Source: Isosphaeraceae bacterium | Lineage (GTDB): Bacteria; Planctomycetota; Planctomycetia; Isosphaerales; Isosphaeraceae | Assembly (NCBI GenBank): GCA_021324445.1 | Contig: JAJPJC010000292.1 | Coordinates: 1 to 38,550, forward strand | DNA length: 38,550 nt | Direction: 5' to 3' | Part shown: positions 15,441-22,903 of the stretch, piece after piece | How the letters are laid out: every line of letters begins with the position of its first letter | Numbering within the stretch: the first letter of the stretch is position 1 | Translations under genes and position numbers: made by a program | The notes under the pieces: model-generated | The model's input: only the letters and a program-made list of their open reading frames with translations | What the model was told of the DNA's origin: nothing | The model's database searches: none

Positions 15441-15472
15441 GGACCATGACCTCATTCCCCGGCCCGCCCAGG

Positions 15473-15910
15473 TCAATCCTTGAGCAACCCGACCTGCCGG
15501 AGTACCGTGGCCTGGTCCCAGTAGATCCGCTCGCAGGCGATCTTGTCGCCGCGGAACTGCACCACCACGATGATGTCGATCGCGATCAGGCGGTGGGTGG
15601 GCGGGACGCCCGGCAGAAACCACTCCATCGGCCGGTCGTGGGTGAACGTGGTACGGATCTCATCCACGAGCTGACCGTCGCCCACGACGCGGTTGAGCGG
15701 CGTCTGCACCAGGTCGTCGGGCCACGAGGGGATGAAGATGTCCCGGTAGAAAACCCGCAGGGCGTCCTTGCCCCGGCCGCCGCTGTGCACCGGGATGTGG
15801 TCGACAACGGCGTCGTCGACCATCGTCGCCAGGGTCGCCTCGACGTCCTTGGTCTGGAACTCCCCGGCGAGGTGCTCTTCCCACAACTTCTCCAACTCGC
15901 CGCGCGTCAT
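15473..15910 (-). CDS. SnoaL-like / NTF2-fold protein
   Basis: A 145-residue single-domain protein. 'ELEKLWEEHLAGEFQTKDVEATLATMVDDAVVDHIP' is the helical opening with the conserved 'DHxP', then 'LRVFYRDIFIPSWPDD' and the strand series 'GDGQLVDEIRTTFTHDRPMEW', 'LIAIDIIVVVQFRGDKIACERIYWDQATVLRQVGLL'. This is the SnoaL-like polyketide cyclase / nuclear transport factor 2 fold, a small alpha+beta cone used by cyclases, isomerases and binding proteins. 'ERIYWDQATVLRQ' at the end is typical of the subgroup. No substrate can be assigned. GAGGCGC precedes the ATG at 15910. A partial 3' duplicate lies at 15073-15140. Confidence 0.8.
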   Translation of the reverse strand: MTRGELEKLWEEHLAGEFQTKDVEATLATMVDDAVVDHIPVHSGGRGKDALRVFYRDIFIPSWPDDLVQTPLNRVVGDGQLVDEIRTTFTHDRPMEWFLPGVPPTHRLIAIDIIVVVQFRGDKIACERIYWDQATVLRQVGLLKD

Positions 15911-15984
15911 GAATGCGCCTCACGGTTCGGGGTGATCCACCGAGCGGGGTCAGGACCGCGAGCGGCCTCACACGACGGGAAAGG

Positions 15985-16042
15985 AATTCTGAATTCCAAA
16001 TTCCAAATAATTTATGCTATGATAATAAATTCCCGATCGTCG
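15985..16042. other. AT-rich island upstream of uvrB
   Basis: Within 430 bp of gene-free sequence (15911-16342) lies a sharply AT-rich block with a repeating GAATTC / AATTCC / AAATTCC pattern followed by TATGCTATGATAATAAAT. It contains several -10-like hexamers on both strands and may hold promoters for uvrB (plus) or the SnoaL gene (minus). The base composition contrasts strongly with the surroundings. Confidence 0.45.
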
Positions 16043-16211
16043 GAAACCCGCAAGGGGAACGCCGGGATTCGAAAACGGGGACTCGCGAGCGGGACCTTTC
16101 GAGACGCCGTCCGGTGCAGAGACGAGACGATTCGCCAGTTGCAATTTACCAGGATCAACCAACCGCGTCATCGGCTTTGCGGCAGCGCTGTCGCTCGGCT
16201 CCCGAGTTGTG

Positions 16212-16217
16212 TACAAT
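16212..16217 (+). promoter_or_regulatory. Possible uvrB -10 hexamer
   Basis: TACAAT at 16212-16217 is a good -10 match, 126 bp before the uvrB ATG, but no clear -35 is found at the usual spacing. No recognisable LexA-type dyad is seen. Weak call. Confidence 0.25.
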
Positions 16218-16342
16218 AGAATAGGACCGAACCGAGTCTCCGGCAGGCCGGCGCCGGCCGATTGCGATTGGCAGCGGGCCAGCTTCGACGAATAATGAGG
16301 TTCTCCCAGGCCGTTGGTCCGCAGAGTCGAGATGGAGCAGTC

Positions 16343-18409
16343 ATGGCCCAATTCCAGCTCGTCAGCCCGTTCGCGCCGGCCGGCGACCAGCCCGAGGCGA
16401 TCGAGAGCCTGGTCGAGGGTCTGCGCCGGGGCAAGAGTCATCAGACCCTCCTGGGCGTCACCGGCTCGGGCAAGACCTTCACCATGGCGAACGTGATCGC
16501 CCAGTACGGGCGGCCCGCCCTGGTCATGTCGCACAACAAGACCCTGGCCGCCCAGCTCTATGCCGAGTTCAAGGAGTTCTTCCCGCACAACGCGGTGCGC
16601 TACTTCGTCAGCTACTACGACTACTACCAGCCCGAAGCCTACATCCCCCAGCGGGATATCTATATCGAGAAGGACGCCTCGATCAACGACGAGATCGAGC
16701 GGCTCCGCCTCGCGTGCACCAGCGCGCTGGTCAGCCGCGAGGACGTCGTGGTCGTGGCCAGCGTCTCGTGCATCTACGGCTTGGGCTCGCCCGAAGATTA
16801 CCGCAAGATGATGGTCCGGCTCCGCCTGGGAGACATCATCGACCGCGACGAGCTGCTCTTGAAGTTCGTCGAGATCCAGTACGACCGCAACGATGTGACC
16901 TTCGAGCGGGGCAAGTTCCGCGTGCGCGGGGATGTCGTCGAGCTCTGGCCGGCCTACGAGGAGATCGGCTACCGGATCGAGCTGTTCGGCGATGAGGTCG
17001 AGCGGCTGGCGACGATCGACCCGCTCACCGGCTCGGTCCTGGAGACGCACCAGGAGATGTACGTCTACCCGGCCAAGCACTTCGTGCTGCCCGAGGAGCG
17101 GATCCAGGGGGCCGTGGAGAGCATCGGCCAGGAGCTGGAGCATCGGCTCAAGGAATTGAAGGAACAGGGGAAGCTGCTGGAAGCCCAGCGCCTGGGGGCC
17201 CGGACGCGCTATGATATGGAGATGCTCCTGGAGGTCGGCTACTGCTCGGGGATCGAGAACTATTCCCGGCACCTCTCCGGCCGCAAGCCGGGCGAGACGC
17301 CCTCGACGCTCCTCGACTTCTTCGCTCCGGACAGCCTCCTCATCCTGGACGAGTCGCACGTGACGGTGCCGCAGATCCGGGGCATGTTCGCCGGCGACTT
17401 CAGCCGCAAGAGCACACTGGTCGAGCACGGGTTCCGACTCCCCAGCGCCCTGGATAACCGGCCGCTGCGGTTCGACGAGTGGGAGACCAAGTTCTCGCGG
17501 CGGTTGTACGTCTCGGCCACGCCGGGCGACTACGAGGTGGCGATGTCCGGCGGCGAGGTCGTGGAGCAGGTGATCCGCCCCACGGGGCTGCTCGACCCGG
17601 TGGTGCGGGTCGAGCCGGCGCGCGGCCAGGTGCCGGCGCTGTTGCAGGAGGTCAAGGCGCGCGCCGCCAAGGGGGAGCGGGTGCTGATCACCACCTTGAC
17701 CAAGCGGCTGGCCGAGGACCTGTCGCGCTACCTCAAGGAGCAGGGCCTGCGCTGCAAGTGGCTGCACTCGGAGCTCGATGCCTTCGAACGGGTCGCGATC
17801 CTCCGCGAGCTCCGCGAAGGGGCCTTCGACGCCCTGGTGGGCGTCAACCTGCTGCGCGAGGGACTCGACCTACCCGAGGTCTCGATGGTCTGCATCCTCG
17901 ACGCCGACAAGGAAGGCTTCCTCCGCAGCGAGACCTCCTTGATCCAGACGATCGGCCGGTCCGCCCGGCACGTCCATGCCGAGGTCGTGCTCTACGCCGA
18001 CAAGGTGACCGCCTCGATGCAGCGGGCCATCGACGAGACCAGGCGCCGCCGCGAGCGGCAACTGGCGTACAACCGCGAACGGGGCATCACGCCCGAGTCG
18101 ATCGTCAAGGCGATCCGTCGCGGCATCGAGGAGGAGGTCCAGGCACGGGCCATCGCGCGGCAGGCCGCCGGGCGCGACGAGGTCACTGATGCCACCGAGG
18201 AGTATCTTGCTGCCCTCGAAGCCGAGATGCTCGAAGCCGCCGAGAAGCTGGAATTCGAACGCGCCGCCGCGCTGCGCGACAAGATCCTCGAGCTGCGCTC
18301 GGCCCAGGGCGACGGCCCGCGCCGGCCTGCGGCCACGCCCCAGGCCCAAAGCGCCCGAGCCAAGGCCAGGACCAAGGGGCGCGCCGGGCGTCGTCGCGTC
18401 AGTGGCTAG
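16343..18409 (+). CDS. uvrB: UvrABC excinuclease subunit B
   Basis: The damage-verifying helicase-like subunit of nucleotide excision repair, 688 residues, full length. Walker A 'GVTGSGKT' is at 38-45; the damage-probing beta-hairpin region 'FVSYYDYYQPEAYIP' follows, then 'DESH' (motif II) and 'YVSATPGDYE'. Motifs V-VI include 'VGVNLLREGLDLPEVSMVCILDADKEGFLRS' and 'QTIGRSARH'. The C-terminal UVR domain, 'LEAEMLEAAEKLEFERAAALRDKI', binds UvrC. A basic Arg/Lys/Ala tail ends the protein. The ATG at 16343 gives the canonical start 'MAQFQLVSPFAPAGDQPEAI'; the 27 upstream codons that stay open are not conserved-looking. UvrA and UvrC are not in the window. Confidence 0.98.
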   Translation: MAQFQLVSPFAPAGDQPEAIESLVEGLRRGKSHQTLLGVTGSGKTFTMANVIAQYGRPALVMSHNKTLAAQLYAEFKEFFPHNAVRYFVSYYDYYQPEAYIPQRDIYIEKDASINDEIERLRLACTSALVSREDVVVVASVSCIYGLGSPEDYRKMMVRLRLGDIIDRDELLLKFVEIQYDRNDVTFERGKFRVRGDVVELWPAYEEIGYRIELFGDEVERLATIDPLTGSVLETHQEMYVYPAKHFVLPEERIQGAVESIGQELEHRLKELKEQGKLLEAQRLGARTRYDMEMLLEVGYCSGIENYSRHLSGRKPGETPSTLLDFFAPDSLLILDESHVTVPQIRGMFAGDFSRKSTLVEHGFRLPSALDNRPLRFDEWETKFSRRLYVSATPGDYEVAMSGGEVVEQVIRPTGLLDPVVRVEPARGQVPALLQEVKARAAKGERVLITTLTKRLAEDLSRYLKEQGLRCKWLHSELDAFERVAILRELREGAFDALVGVNLLREGLDLPEVSMVCILDADKEGFLRSETSLIQTIGRSARHVHAEVVLYADKVTASMQRAIDETRRRRERQLAYNRERGITPESIVKAIRRGIEEEVQARAIARQAAGRDEVTDATEEYLAALEAEMLEAAEKLEFERAAALRDKILELRSAQGDGPRRPAATPQAQSARAKARTKGRAGRRRVSG

Positions 18410-18552
18410 TGGCGAGTGGTGCGTGGCGAGTATCATCGGATGAGTGGAAAACCGAGCGAGTCACCCGTGGCCCATGCATGGCCAAGGGCAAAGGGATCGC
18501 CTTCTATCCATTTGTCATCACGAACCACTTGCCACGGGCGACTCGCCACTGT
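18400..18552. repeat. Imperfect inverted repeats with AGTGGCGAGTGG units flanking the uvrB 3' intergenic region
   Basis: From the uvrB stop, CAGTGGCTAGTGGCGAGTGG (18399-18418) is a direct-repeat-like stretch. Its inverse, GGCGACTCGCCACTG, occurs at about 18537-18551, with CACTTGCCACGG just before. The arms could form a large stem enclosing about 110 bp. It may terminate uvrB transcription or be a small non-autonomous mobile repeat. Confidence 0.4.
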
Positions 18553-18570
18553 GAGAGGATGGGAATCGCT

Positions 18571-19761
18571 ATGCCAACACCGGTCCGTTCGTCGGGTTCT
18601 CTGAAGTGGGTTGTGCTTGTGATGGCCACAGGGGCTGGGGCGTCCATCGGCTGCGGCTCGGGCGATTTCGTGCCGCCGCCGCCGCCGGAATTGCAGGGGG
18701 CCCTGGGCGGCGCGCCGGGCACAACGGTCGAATCCCTGTCGCCGTCGGGAGCGGCCCCGTTGCCCATAGCGTCCCTGGGGGTCCGGAGCCTGGAACTGAT
18801 CCTGAGCGGCCGCGTGGACGAAGAGGAGACCGAGGTCGAGAAATCGGCCGCTCGGCAGCAGGCCGGCTACGACAAGGCCCGGCTTCGGATCTCGGTGACG
18901 GGCGAGCGTCCCTCGGACCAGGGCCAGTCCGTGGCGACCCCCACCGATCAGGCGTCCCTGGTGCGCCAGGCAGTGGCCCGACATCCCCAGGTCCTGATCG
19001 TCGAGCCGGCCGATCCGGCCGATGCGGACCTGGCCCGAGCCGTCGGGGAGGCGCGCGCGGCCAAGGTCCCCGTGGTCCTGCTCGGCCGGCCGTTGTCCGC
19101 GTCGTCCGGGTCGAATGCGAAGCCCGCGAGCCCGCCTGTAGCGCCGGAGATCCTCGTGGCCCCACCACCGTTCGCCGACTCCGCCGGGCAGTTGGTCGCC
19201 GCGGCAATCCGCAACGCCAAGAACGCCAAGCTCGAGCCCAAGGGAGGCGCCCTCATCCTGGTCAACACCGCCGCCGACTTCCTGAGCCCGGACCGGCTGG
19301 CGGCGCTGCGCGCGGCCCTCCAGGCCGCCGGCATTTCCGCCATCGAGGAGCTGCGCTTCGCCAAGGAGACCCAGGACGCCCATAAGCTCCTGGTTCAGCG
19401 CCTCCGGGCCGACTCGAAGCCGGTCCTGGTCTTCTCGATCGACTCCAGAGGGACGGCGGCGTCCAATCAAACGGTCGCCGAGATCGTCACCGAGCGACCG
19501 TTCATCCAGGCCGGGTATACCTCCGAAGATACCCAGGCCCGGATGGTGGCTGTCGGTGAGTTCGCGGCCCAGGCCGTGTATGCACCGTCCAAGCTGATCC
19601 GCAAGGGGATCTCGACGGCCGTCGCTGTGGCGCAGGGGCGGGATGTGCCCCCCCGGGTGGAAGTCGAGGTCGTGATGCACGTCTCGCCCGAGAAATCGGC
19701 AGCACCGAGCATGCAGGCGCAAATGCGAAAACAGTCGGAGAGCCAAAGGAAAAGTCAGTAG
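18571..19761 (+). CDS. Lipoprotein with type-I periplasmic binding protein fold
   Basis: With the start at ATG 18571 (396 residues), the N-terminus has a basic n-region, a hydrophobic stretch and 'ASIGC' (Cys 28), a lipoprotein signal. ATG 18559 and farther starts are in frame but add no sensible sequence. A Pro-rich linker follows, then the sugar-binding fold: 'LVRQAVARHPQVLIVEPADPADADLARAVGEARAAKVPVVLLGRPL' is the classic 'n-x-i-D-s-l-i-i' block of ribose/LacI-like binding proteins, with a second lobe containing 'NPDRLAALRAALQAAGISAIEELRF'-like sequence and 'PFIQAGYTSEDTQARMVAVGEFA'. No ABC permease or ATPase is adjacent. Instead the stop codon abuts the nadC start, so it shares a transcript with nadC and birA. 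Ligand unknown. Confidence 0.78.
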   Translation: MPTPVRSSGSLKWVVLVMATGAGASIGCGSGDFVPPPPPELQGALGGAPGTTVESLSPSGAAPLPIASLGVRSLELILSGRVDEEETEVEKSAARQQAGYDKARLRISVTGERPSDQGQSVATPTDQASLVRQAVARHPQVLIVEPADPADADLARAVGEARAAKVPVVLLGRPLSASSGSNAKPASPPVAPEILVAPPPFADSAGQLVAAAIRNAKNAKLEPKGGALILVNTAADFLSPDRLAALRAALQAAGISAIEELRFAKETQDAHKLLVQRLRADSKPVLVFSIDSRGTAASNQTVAEIVTERPFIQAGYTSEDTQARMVAVGEFAAQAVYAPSKLIRKGISTAVAVAQGRDVPPRVEVEVVMHVSPEKSAAPSMQAQMRKQSESQRKSQ

Positions 19762-20664
19762 ATGGACCAGTCGCCTTACCGATTCGGTGAAACCGAGCGG
19801 CACAGCCTCGAGGCGTTGCTGAGCCTGGCGGTGGCGGAGGACCTGGACCAGGCGGGGGACGTCACTTCGAGAGTGACGATCCCCAGCCACGCCCAGGGCG
19901 CGGCGCGCCTGGTGGCGCGGTCGCCCGGCGTCCTGGCCGGGCTGCCGGTCGCCGAACGGTTGGCCGCCGAGTTCGGGCTGGCCGGGAGCTGGGAGTTCGA
20001 TCGGGCCGACGGCGATCGCCTCGAGGCCGGCGACGTGATCGGCCGGCTGACCGGGCCGATGCGATCGCTCCTGGCCCTGGAGCGGCTGGCGCTGAACTTC
20101 CTCCAACGGCTCAGCGGCATCGCCACCCTGACCGCCCAGTTCGTGGCGGCCGTCGCCGCGAGCCGCGCGGCGATCTACGACACCCGCAAGACGACCCCCG
20201 GCTGGCGCGCCCTGGAGAAATACGCCGTGCGCTGTGGCGGCGGCCGGAACCACCGCTTCGGCCTGTACGACGCCGTCCTGATCAAGGACAATCACCTCGC
20301 CTGGCTCCAGGCGGCGGCCGGCCCCGGGGCGGCCGACCCGATCATGACGGCCGTCACCGCGGCGCGCGCCCAGGCGCCGGCCGGGACGGTCGTCGAAGTC
20401 GAGGTCGATTCGCTCGACCAGTTCGACGTCGCCCTGCGGTGCGGCCCGGATCTCATCCTGGTCGACAACCTGAGTCCCAGCCAGGTGGCCGAGGCGGTGC
20501 GCCGCCGCGACGCGGTCGCTCCGCGAATCCTGCTGGAGGCCTCCGGCGGCGTGACCCTGGCCAACGTGGCAGACCTGGCCGCCACGGGGGTCGACCGGAT
20601 CAGCGTCGGCGCGCTGACCCACTCCGCCCCGGCGCTGGACCTGGCGCTGGACTTCTCAGGATAG
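19762..20664 (+). CDS. nadC: Nicotinate-nucleotide pyrophosphorylase (carboxylating)
   Basis: Quinolinate phosphoribosyltransferase: quinolinate + PRPP to nicotinate mononucleotide, CO2 and PPi, in de novo NAD synthesis; cytosolic. 300 residues, normal for the family. It has the N-terminal 'EDLDQAGDVTSR' motif, 'LLALERLALNFLQRLSGIATLT', the active-site segments 'IYDTRKTTPGWRALEKYAVRCGGGRNHR' and 'DAVLIKDNH', then 'EVEVDSLDQF', 'LILVDNLSP' and 'LEASGGVTLANVADLAATGVDRISVGALTHS' (phosphate-binding end of the barrel). The ATG at 19762 follows the upstream stop codon directly. birA starts 4 bp after its stop. nadA and nadB are not in the window. Confidence 0.97.
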   Translation: MDQSPYRFGETERHSLEALLSLAVAEDLDQAGDVTSRVTIPSHAQGAARLVARSPGVLAGLPVAERLAAEFGLAGSWEFDRADGDRLEAGDVIGRLTGPMRSLLALERLALNFLQRLSGIATLTAQFVAAVAASRAAIYDTRKTTPGWRALEKYAVRCGGGRNHRFGLYDAVLIKDNHLAWLQAAAGPGAADPIMTAVTAARAQAPAGTVVEVEVDSLDQFDVALRCGPDLILVDNLSPSQVAEAVRRRDAVAPRILLEASGGVTLANVADLAATGVDRISVGALTHSAPALDLALDFSG

Positions 20665-20667
20665 TCA

Positions 20668-21828
20668 TTGGTCGAAGGACTCAAGGCCCCAGTGACCCGA
20701 GGACTCACAGCGTTCTTGAATATCCCCCTGTTGGAGCGGCTGCGCGCCGCCGGTGGCGACTTTGTCCCGCTGGACGATCTGGGCGCGGACCGGGATCGGG
20801 TGCGAAGCGACCTGAATGCGCTGGCGGCGTTTGGGTTCGGGCTGGAGCGGCACCCGTACCGGGGCGTGGCGTATCTCGGCCCGGCCGAGCGGCTCTGCCC
20901 GGACCAGATCGAGCACGAGCTGGGGACGCGCTGGATCGGCCGCCGGATCGCCGTCTGGAGCCGGGTCAGCAGCACCAACGACCTGGCGGCGCGGGCCGGC
21001 GGCAGCGTTTCCAACGACGGGCTGGTCGTGCTGGCGGAGGAGCAGACCGCCGGCCGGGGCCGCCGCGGGCGGTCGTGGACGGCGCCGGCCCGCTCCTCGA
21101 TCCTGATGTCGGTCGTGCTCTTCCCACCCCCCGAGCTGGCTCCCGCCGGGCCCGAGTCCGCCCTCGGCTGCGCCTGGCTGACCGCGGTGGGCGCGCTCGC
21201 GACGGCGGAGGTCGTCTCCGCCTGGACCGGTCGCCCGGCCACGATCAAATGGCCCAACGACGTGCGCGTCGGCGGCCGGAAGATCGCCGGGATCCTGGTC
21301 GAACGCGCATCGCCGGCCGGTCCCGGCCCGGGGGCCTCGCCGGGCGCGGCCGAACTGGCGGCCGGTTCCGGATGTGGCGTCGTCATCGGCATTGGATTGA
21401 ACGTCAACCTGGATCGCGAGGACTTCCCAGCCGAGCTGCGCACGTGCGCCACATCTCTGCGGATCGAGTGCGGCGGCGCCTTGCTCGATCGCTCCGCGGT
21501 GGCTCGCGAGCTGATCCGGCGGCTGGACTCCTGGTACGAGACCAGCCGCACGCTGGACTGCACCACCTTGAACCAATCCTGGCGCGACCGGAGCGAGCAC
21601 CTGGGGCGGACGGTTCAGGTCACCACGCCCGCCGGGACCCTGACCGGCCGCCTGGTCGACCTGGATGTGCAGCTCGGAGTGACCCTGGCCCTCGGGGCGC
21701 CGACCGATCCGGACGCGGAAGCCGCGTCCGTCGCGCCGAGGTTGTGCACGCTGCCGCTCGCCGAGGTCCTGGCGCTCGAGGCAGCCGTGGACGATGGCGT
21801 GACCGGCCCCGCTCCCCGGGCGGATTGA
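20668..21828 (+). CDS. birA: Biotin--[acetyl-CoA-carboxylase] ligase with N-terminal winged-helix
   Basis: Attaches biotin via biotinyl-AMP to biotin carboxyl carrier protein. It is 386 residues from TTG 20668, with CAGGA at 20657-20661; a GTG at 20692 is an alternative start. Residues 15-70 form a small winged-helix-like region ('PLLERLRAAGG...RVRSDLNALAAFGFGLERHPYRGVAYLGP'), making it a group II, possibly self-regulating, BirA. The catalytic part has 'SSTNDLA' (101-107), the biotinyl-AMP loop 'GRGRRGRSW' (129-137), 'KWPNDV' (194-199) and 'GIGLNVN'. A Pro/Gly/Ala-rich insert (about 213-232) is unusual. The C-terminal SH3-like domain is 'LGRTVQVTTPAGTLTGRLVDLDVQLGVTL'. It sits at the end of the lipoprotein-nadC-birA run. 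Confidence 0.95.
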   Translation: MVEGLKAPVTRGLTAFLNIPLLERLRAAGGDFVPLDDLGADRDRVRSDLNALAAFGFGLERHPYRGVAYLGPAERLCPDQIEHELGTRWIGRRIAVWSRVSSTNDLAARAGGSVSNDGLVVLAEEQTAGRGRRGRSWTAPARSSILMSVVLFPPPELAPAGPESALGCAWLTAVGALATAEVVSAWTGRPATIKWPNDVRVGGRKIAGILVERASPAGPGPGASPGAAELAAGSGCGVVIGIGLNVNLDREDFPAELRTCATSLRIECGGALLDRSAVARELIRRLDSWYETSRTLDCTTLNQSWRDRSEHLGRTVQVTTPAGTLTGRLVDLDVQLGVTLALGAPTDPDAEAASVAPRLCTLPLAEVLALEAAVDDGVTGPAPRAD

Positions 21829-21950
21829 CCTCCGGAGGCGGGCGCTCACCGACCGGCTGAGCGACCTGCCGAGGCAAACCGTCAAGGGGCTACACACCTT
21901 CGTATTGGGAGAGATGCAGATTCTCGTCCATAAGCATGTCGGGGGGTGAG

Positions 21951-22329
21951 ATGCCTCGGATCGGCAAGGAAATCGCGCGAGGCGCTGAAGGCGTCGTCTA
22001 CGAGAACCTCGATCAGCCGGGTTGGGTGGTTAAAGTATTCCACAAGGGGGGCACATCCGTGTCGCAAGCCCGAAACGAATTTCGATCTGGAGAAGGCTCG
22101 GGTGATCCGGCCCGACAACGTGGTGAAGGCTCAGGCTCCTGCTGATCCCCGACAAGGCTGGATCGTCAAGGAACTTGTGATCGCCGATGCGCCGACGACA
22201 GCAGACGGAGCTGCGGGTAAGCTGTTTGAACAGGACTTCATCAATGGTGGAGTACAGGATGTTGGAGGGAATCTCATGTTTGGGCACACCGCCGACGATC
22301 CTGCACCCCGTTGGATCCTGATTGAATGA
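21951..22329 (+). pseudogene. Frameshifted kinase-fold-like protein (possible polymorphic-toxin module)
   Basis: The first frame, from ATG 21951 (preceded by GGGGGGTGAG), gives 'PRIGKEIARGAEGVVYENLDQPGWVVKVFHKGGTSVSQARNEF'. This has a glycine-rich loop 'RGAEGVVYE' and a 'VVKVF' lysine strand like the N-lobe of protein kinase folds. Near 22083 the sensible reading jumps frame by one base to 'DLEKARVIRPDNVVKAQAPADPRQGWIVKELVI', then 'GGVQDVGGNLMFGHTADDPAPRWILIE' and a stop at 22329. The joined product of about 125 residues is coherent, so one indel disrupts it. It is small for a kinase and resembles C-terminal modules of bacterial polymorphic toxins or effectors. That assignment is from memory of similar sequences and is uncertain. 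Confidence 0.5.
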
Positions 22330-22364
22330 TTGTCCATCCCGCCAACGAATAAAGGAGCTTGGAA

Positions 22365-22715
22365 GTGAATGACCTGGAGTCTCAAGAGGCAACCGCACAG
22401 GAGTTGGTTGCCTTGGCCAAACAGCGAGGATTCGATCTCAGCTCGACCTGCCAGGATTGGGCTTTCTTCGACGAAGGCCGATTCATCTCGCTCTGGCGAA
22501 AAGAGGGCAGGGTTCATTACAACTTGCAAGGGAGAATCGACACATTGCCAGCGAGGTACAAGGCTTCTGCCAGTGCTTTCCGAGGCATGTGGCATGAGGC
22601 AGGCACGCTTGCGGATTTGGAGCAGGCGTTCGAGCTTCTGAAGGCTTGGCTGATCGACGAAAAGGATGTAGACGACTTGCCGGGCCGATCCATTCGGCGT
22701 GATGGAATTGGATAG
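22365..22715 (+). CDS. Hypothetical 116-residue protein, possible partner/immunity gene
   Basis: From GTG 22365 (AAAGGAG at 22351-22357, spacing 7) the product is 116 residues: 'NDLESQEATAQELVALAKQRGFDLSSTCQDWAFFDEGRFISLWRKEGRV', then 'LARY/FRGMWHEAGTLADLEQAFELLKAWLIDEKDVDDLP'. It is acidic, soluble and mixed alpha/beta, with no signal peptide. No family recognised. It begins 35 bp after the frameshifted kinase-like gene on the same strand, the usual spacing for a toxin/immunity or effector/chaperone pair, but this is inference from position and size only. Codon usage is less GC3-biased than in the housekeeping genes upstream, suggesting acquired DNA. Confidence 0.6.
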   Translation: MNDLESQEATAQELVALAKQRGFDLSSTCQDWAFFDEGRFISLWRKEGRVHYNLQGRIDTLPARYKASASAFRGMWHEAGTLADLEQAFELLKAWLIDEKDVDDLPGRSIRRDGIG

Positions 22716-22794
22716 GGACGGCGGCTCGGACAACCCCGCCGGGGACGGAAGAGTTGGCTCTCAGCTCGCAGCGATATGCCATGGGGAGGGCAAG

Positions 22795-22903
22795 ATGACG
22801 CGTCGGGTGCTGCTCCTACTGGCCGCGAGTTGGCCTCGGTCGGCCGGCGCCTTCGCCCAAGCGCCTCCGAAATCGACACTTCTCGCTGAACACCACCACA
22901 TTC
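22795..22903 (+). pseudogene. Signal-peptide ORF truncated by a transposase remnant
   Basis: ATG 22795 with GGGAGGG at 22783-22789 begins 'MTRRVLLLLAASWPRSAGAFAQ', a convincing signal peptide, followed by 'APPKSTLLAEHHHILRRLDEI'. At about 22904 the DNA becomes the 3' end of a minus-strand transposase gene, so the natural 3' part of this gene is lost. The frame itself stays open into the transposase antisense. It is the 5' stub of a secreted protein of unknown function, interrupted by an insertion sequence. Confidence 0.45.

Noticed and set aside
16262..16342. Longer uvrB N-terminus
   Set aside because: The 27 upstream codons are open but lack UvrB similarity and an RBS; the canonical start at 16343 fits the family.
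18433..20622. 729-codon minus-strand frame opposite the lipoprotein and nadC genes
   Set aside because: GC-driven shadow frame; it covers two unrelated plus-strand genes with strong family motifs and shows none itself.
22075..22095. Programmed ribosomal frameshift joining the two halves of the kinase-like gene
   Set aside because: No slippery heptamer and no obvious stimulatory structure at the junction; a simple indel explains it better. The same applies to the WD40 gene near 5646.
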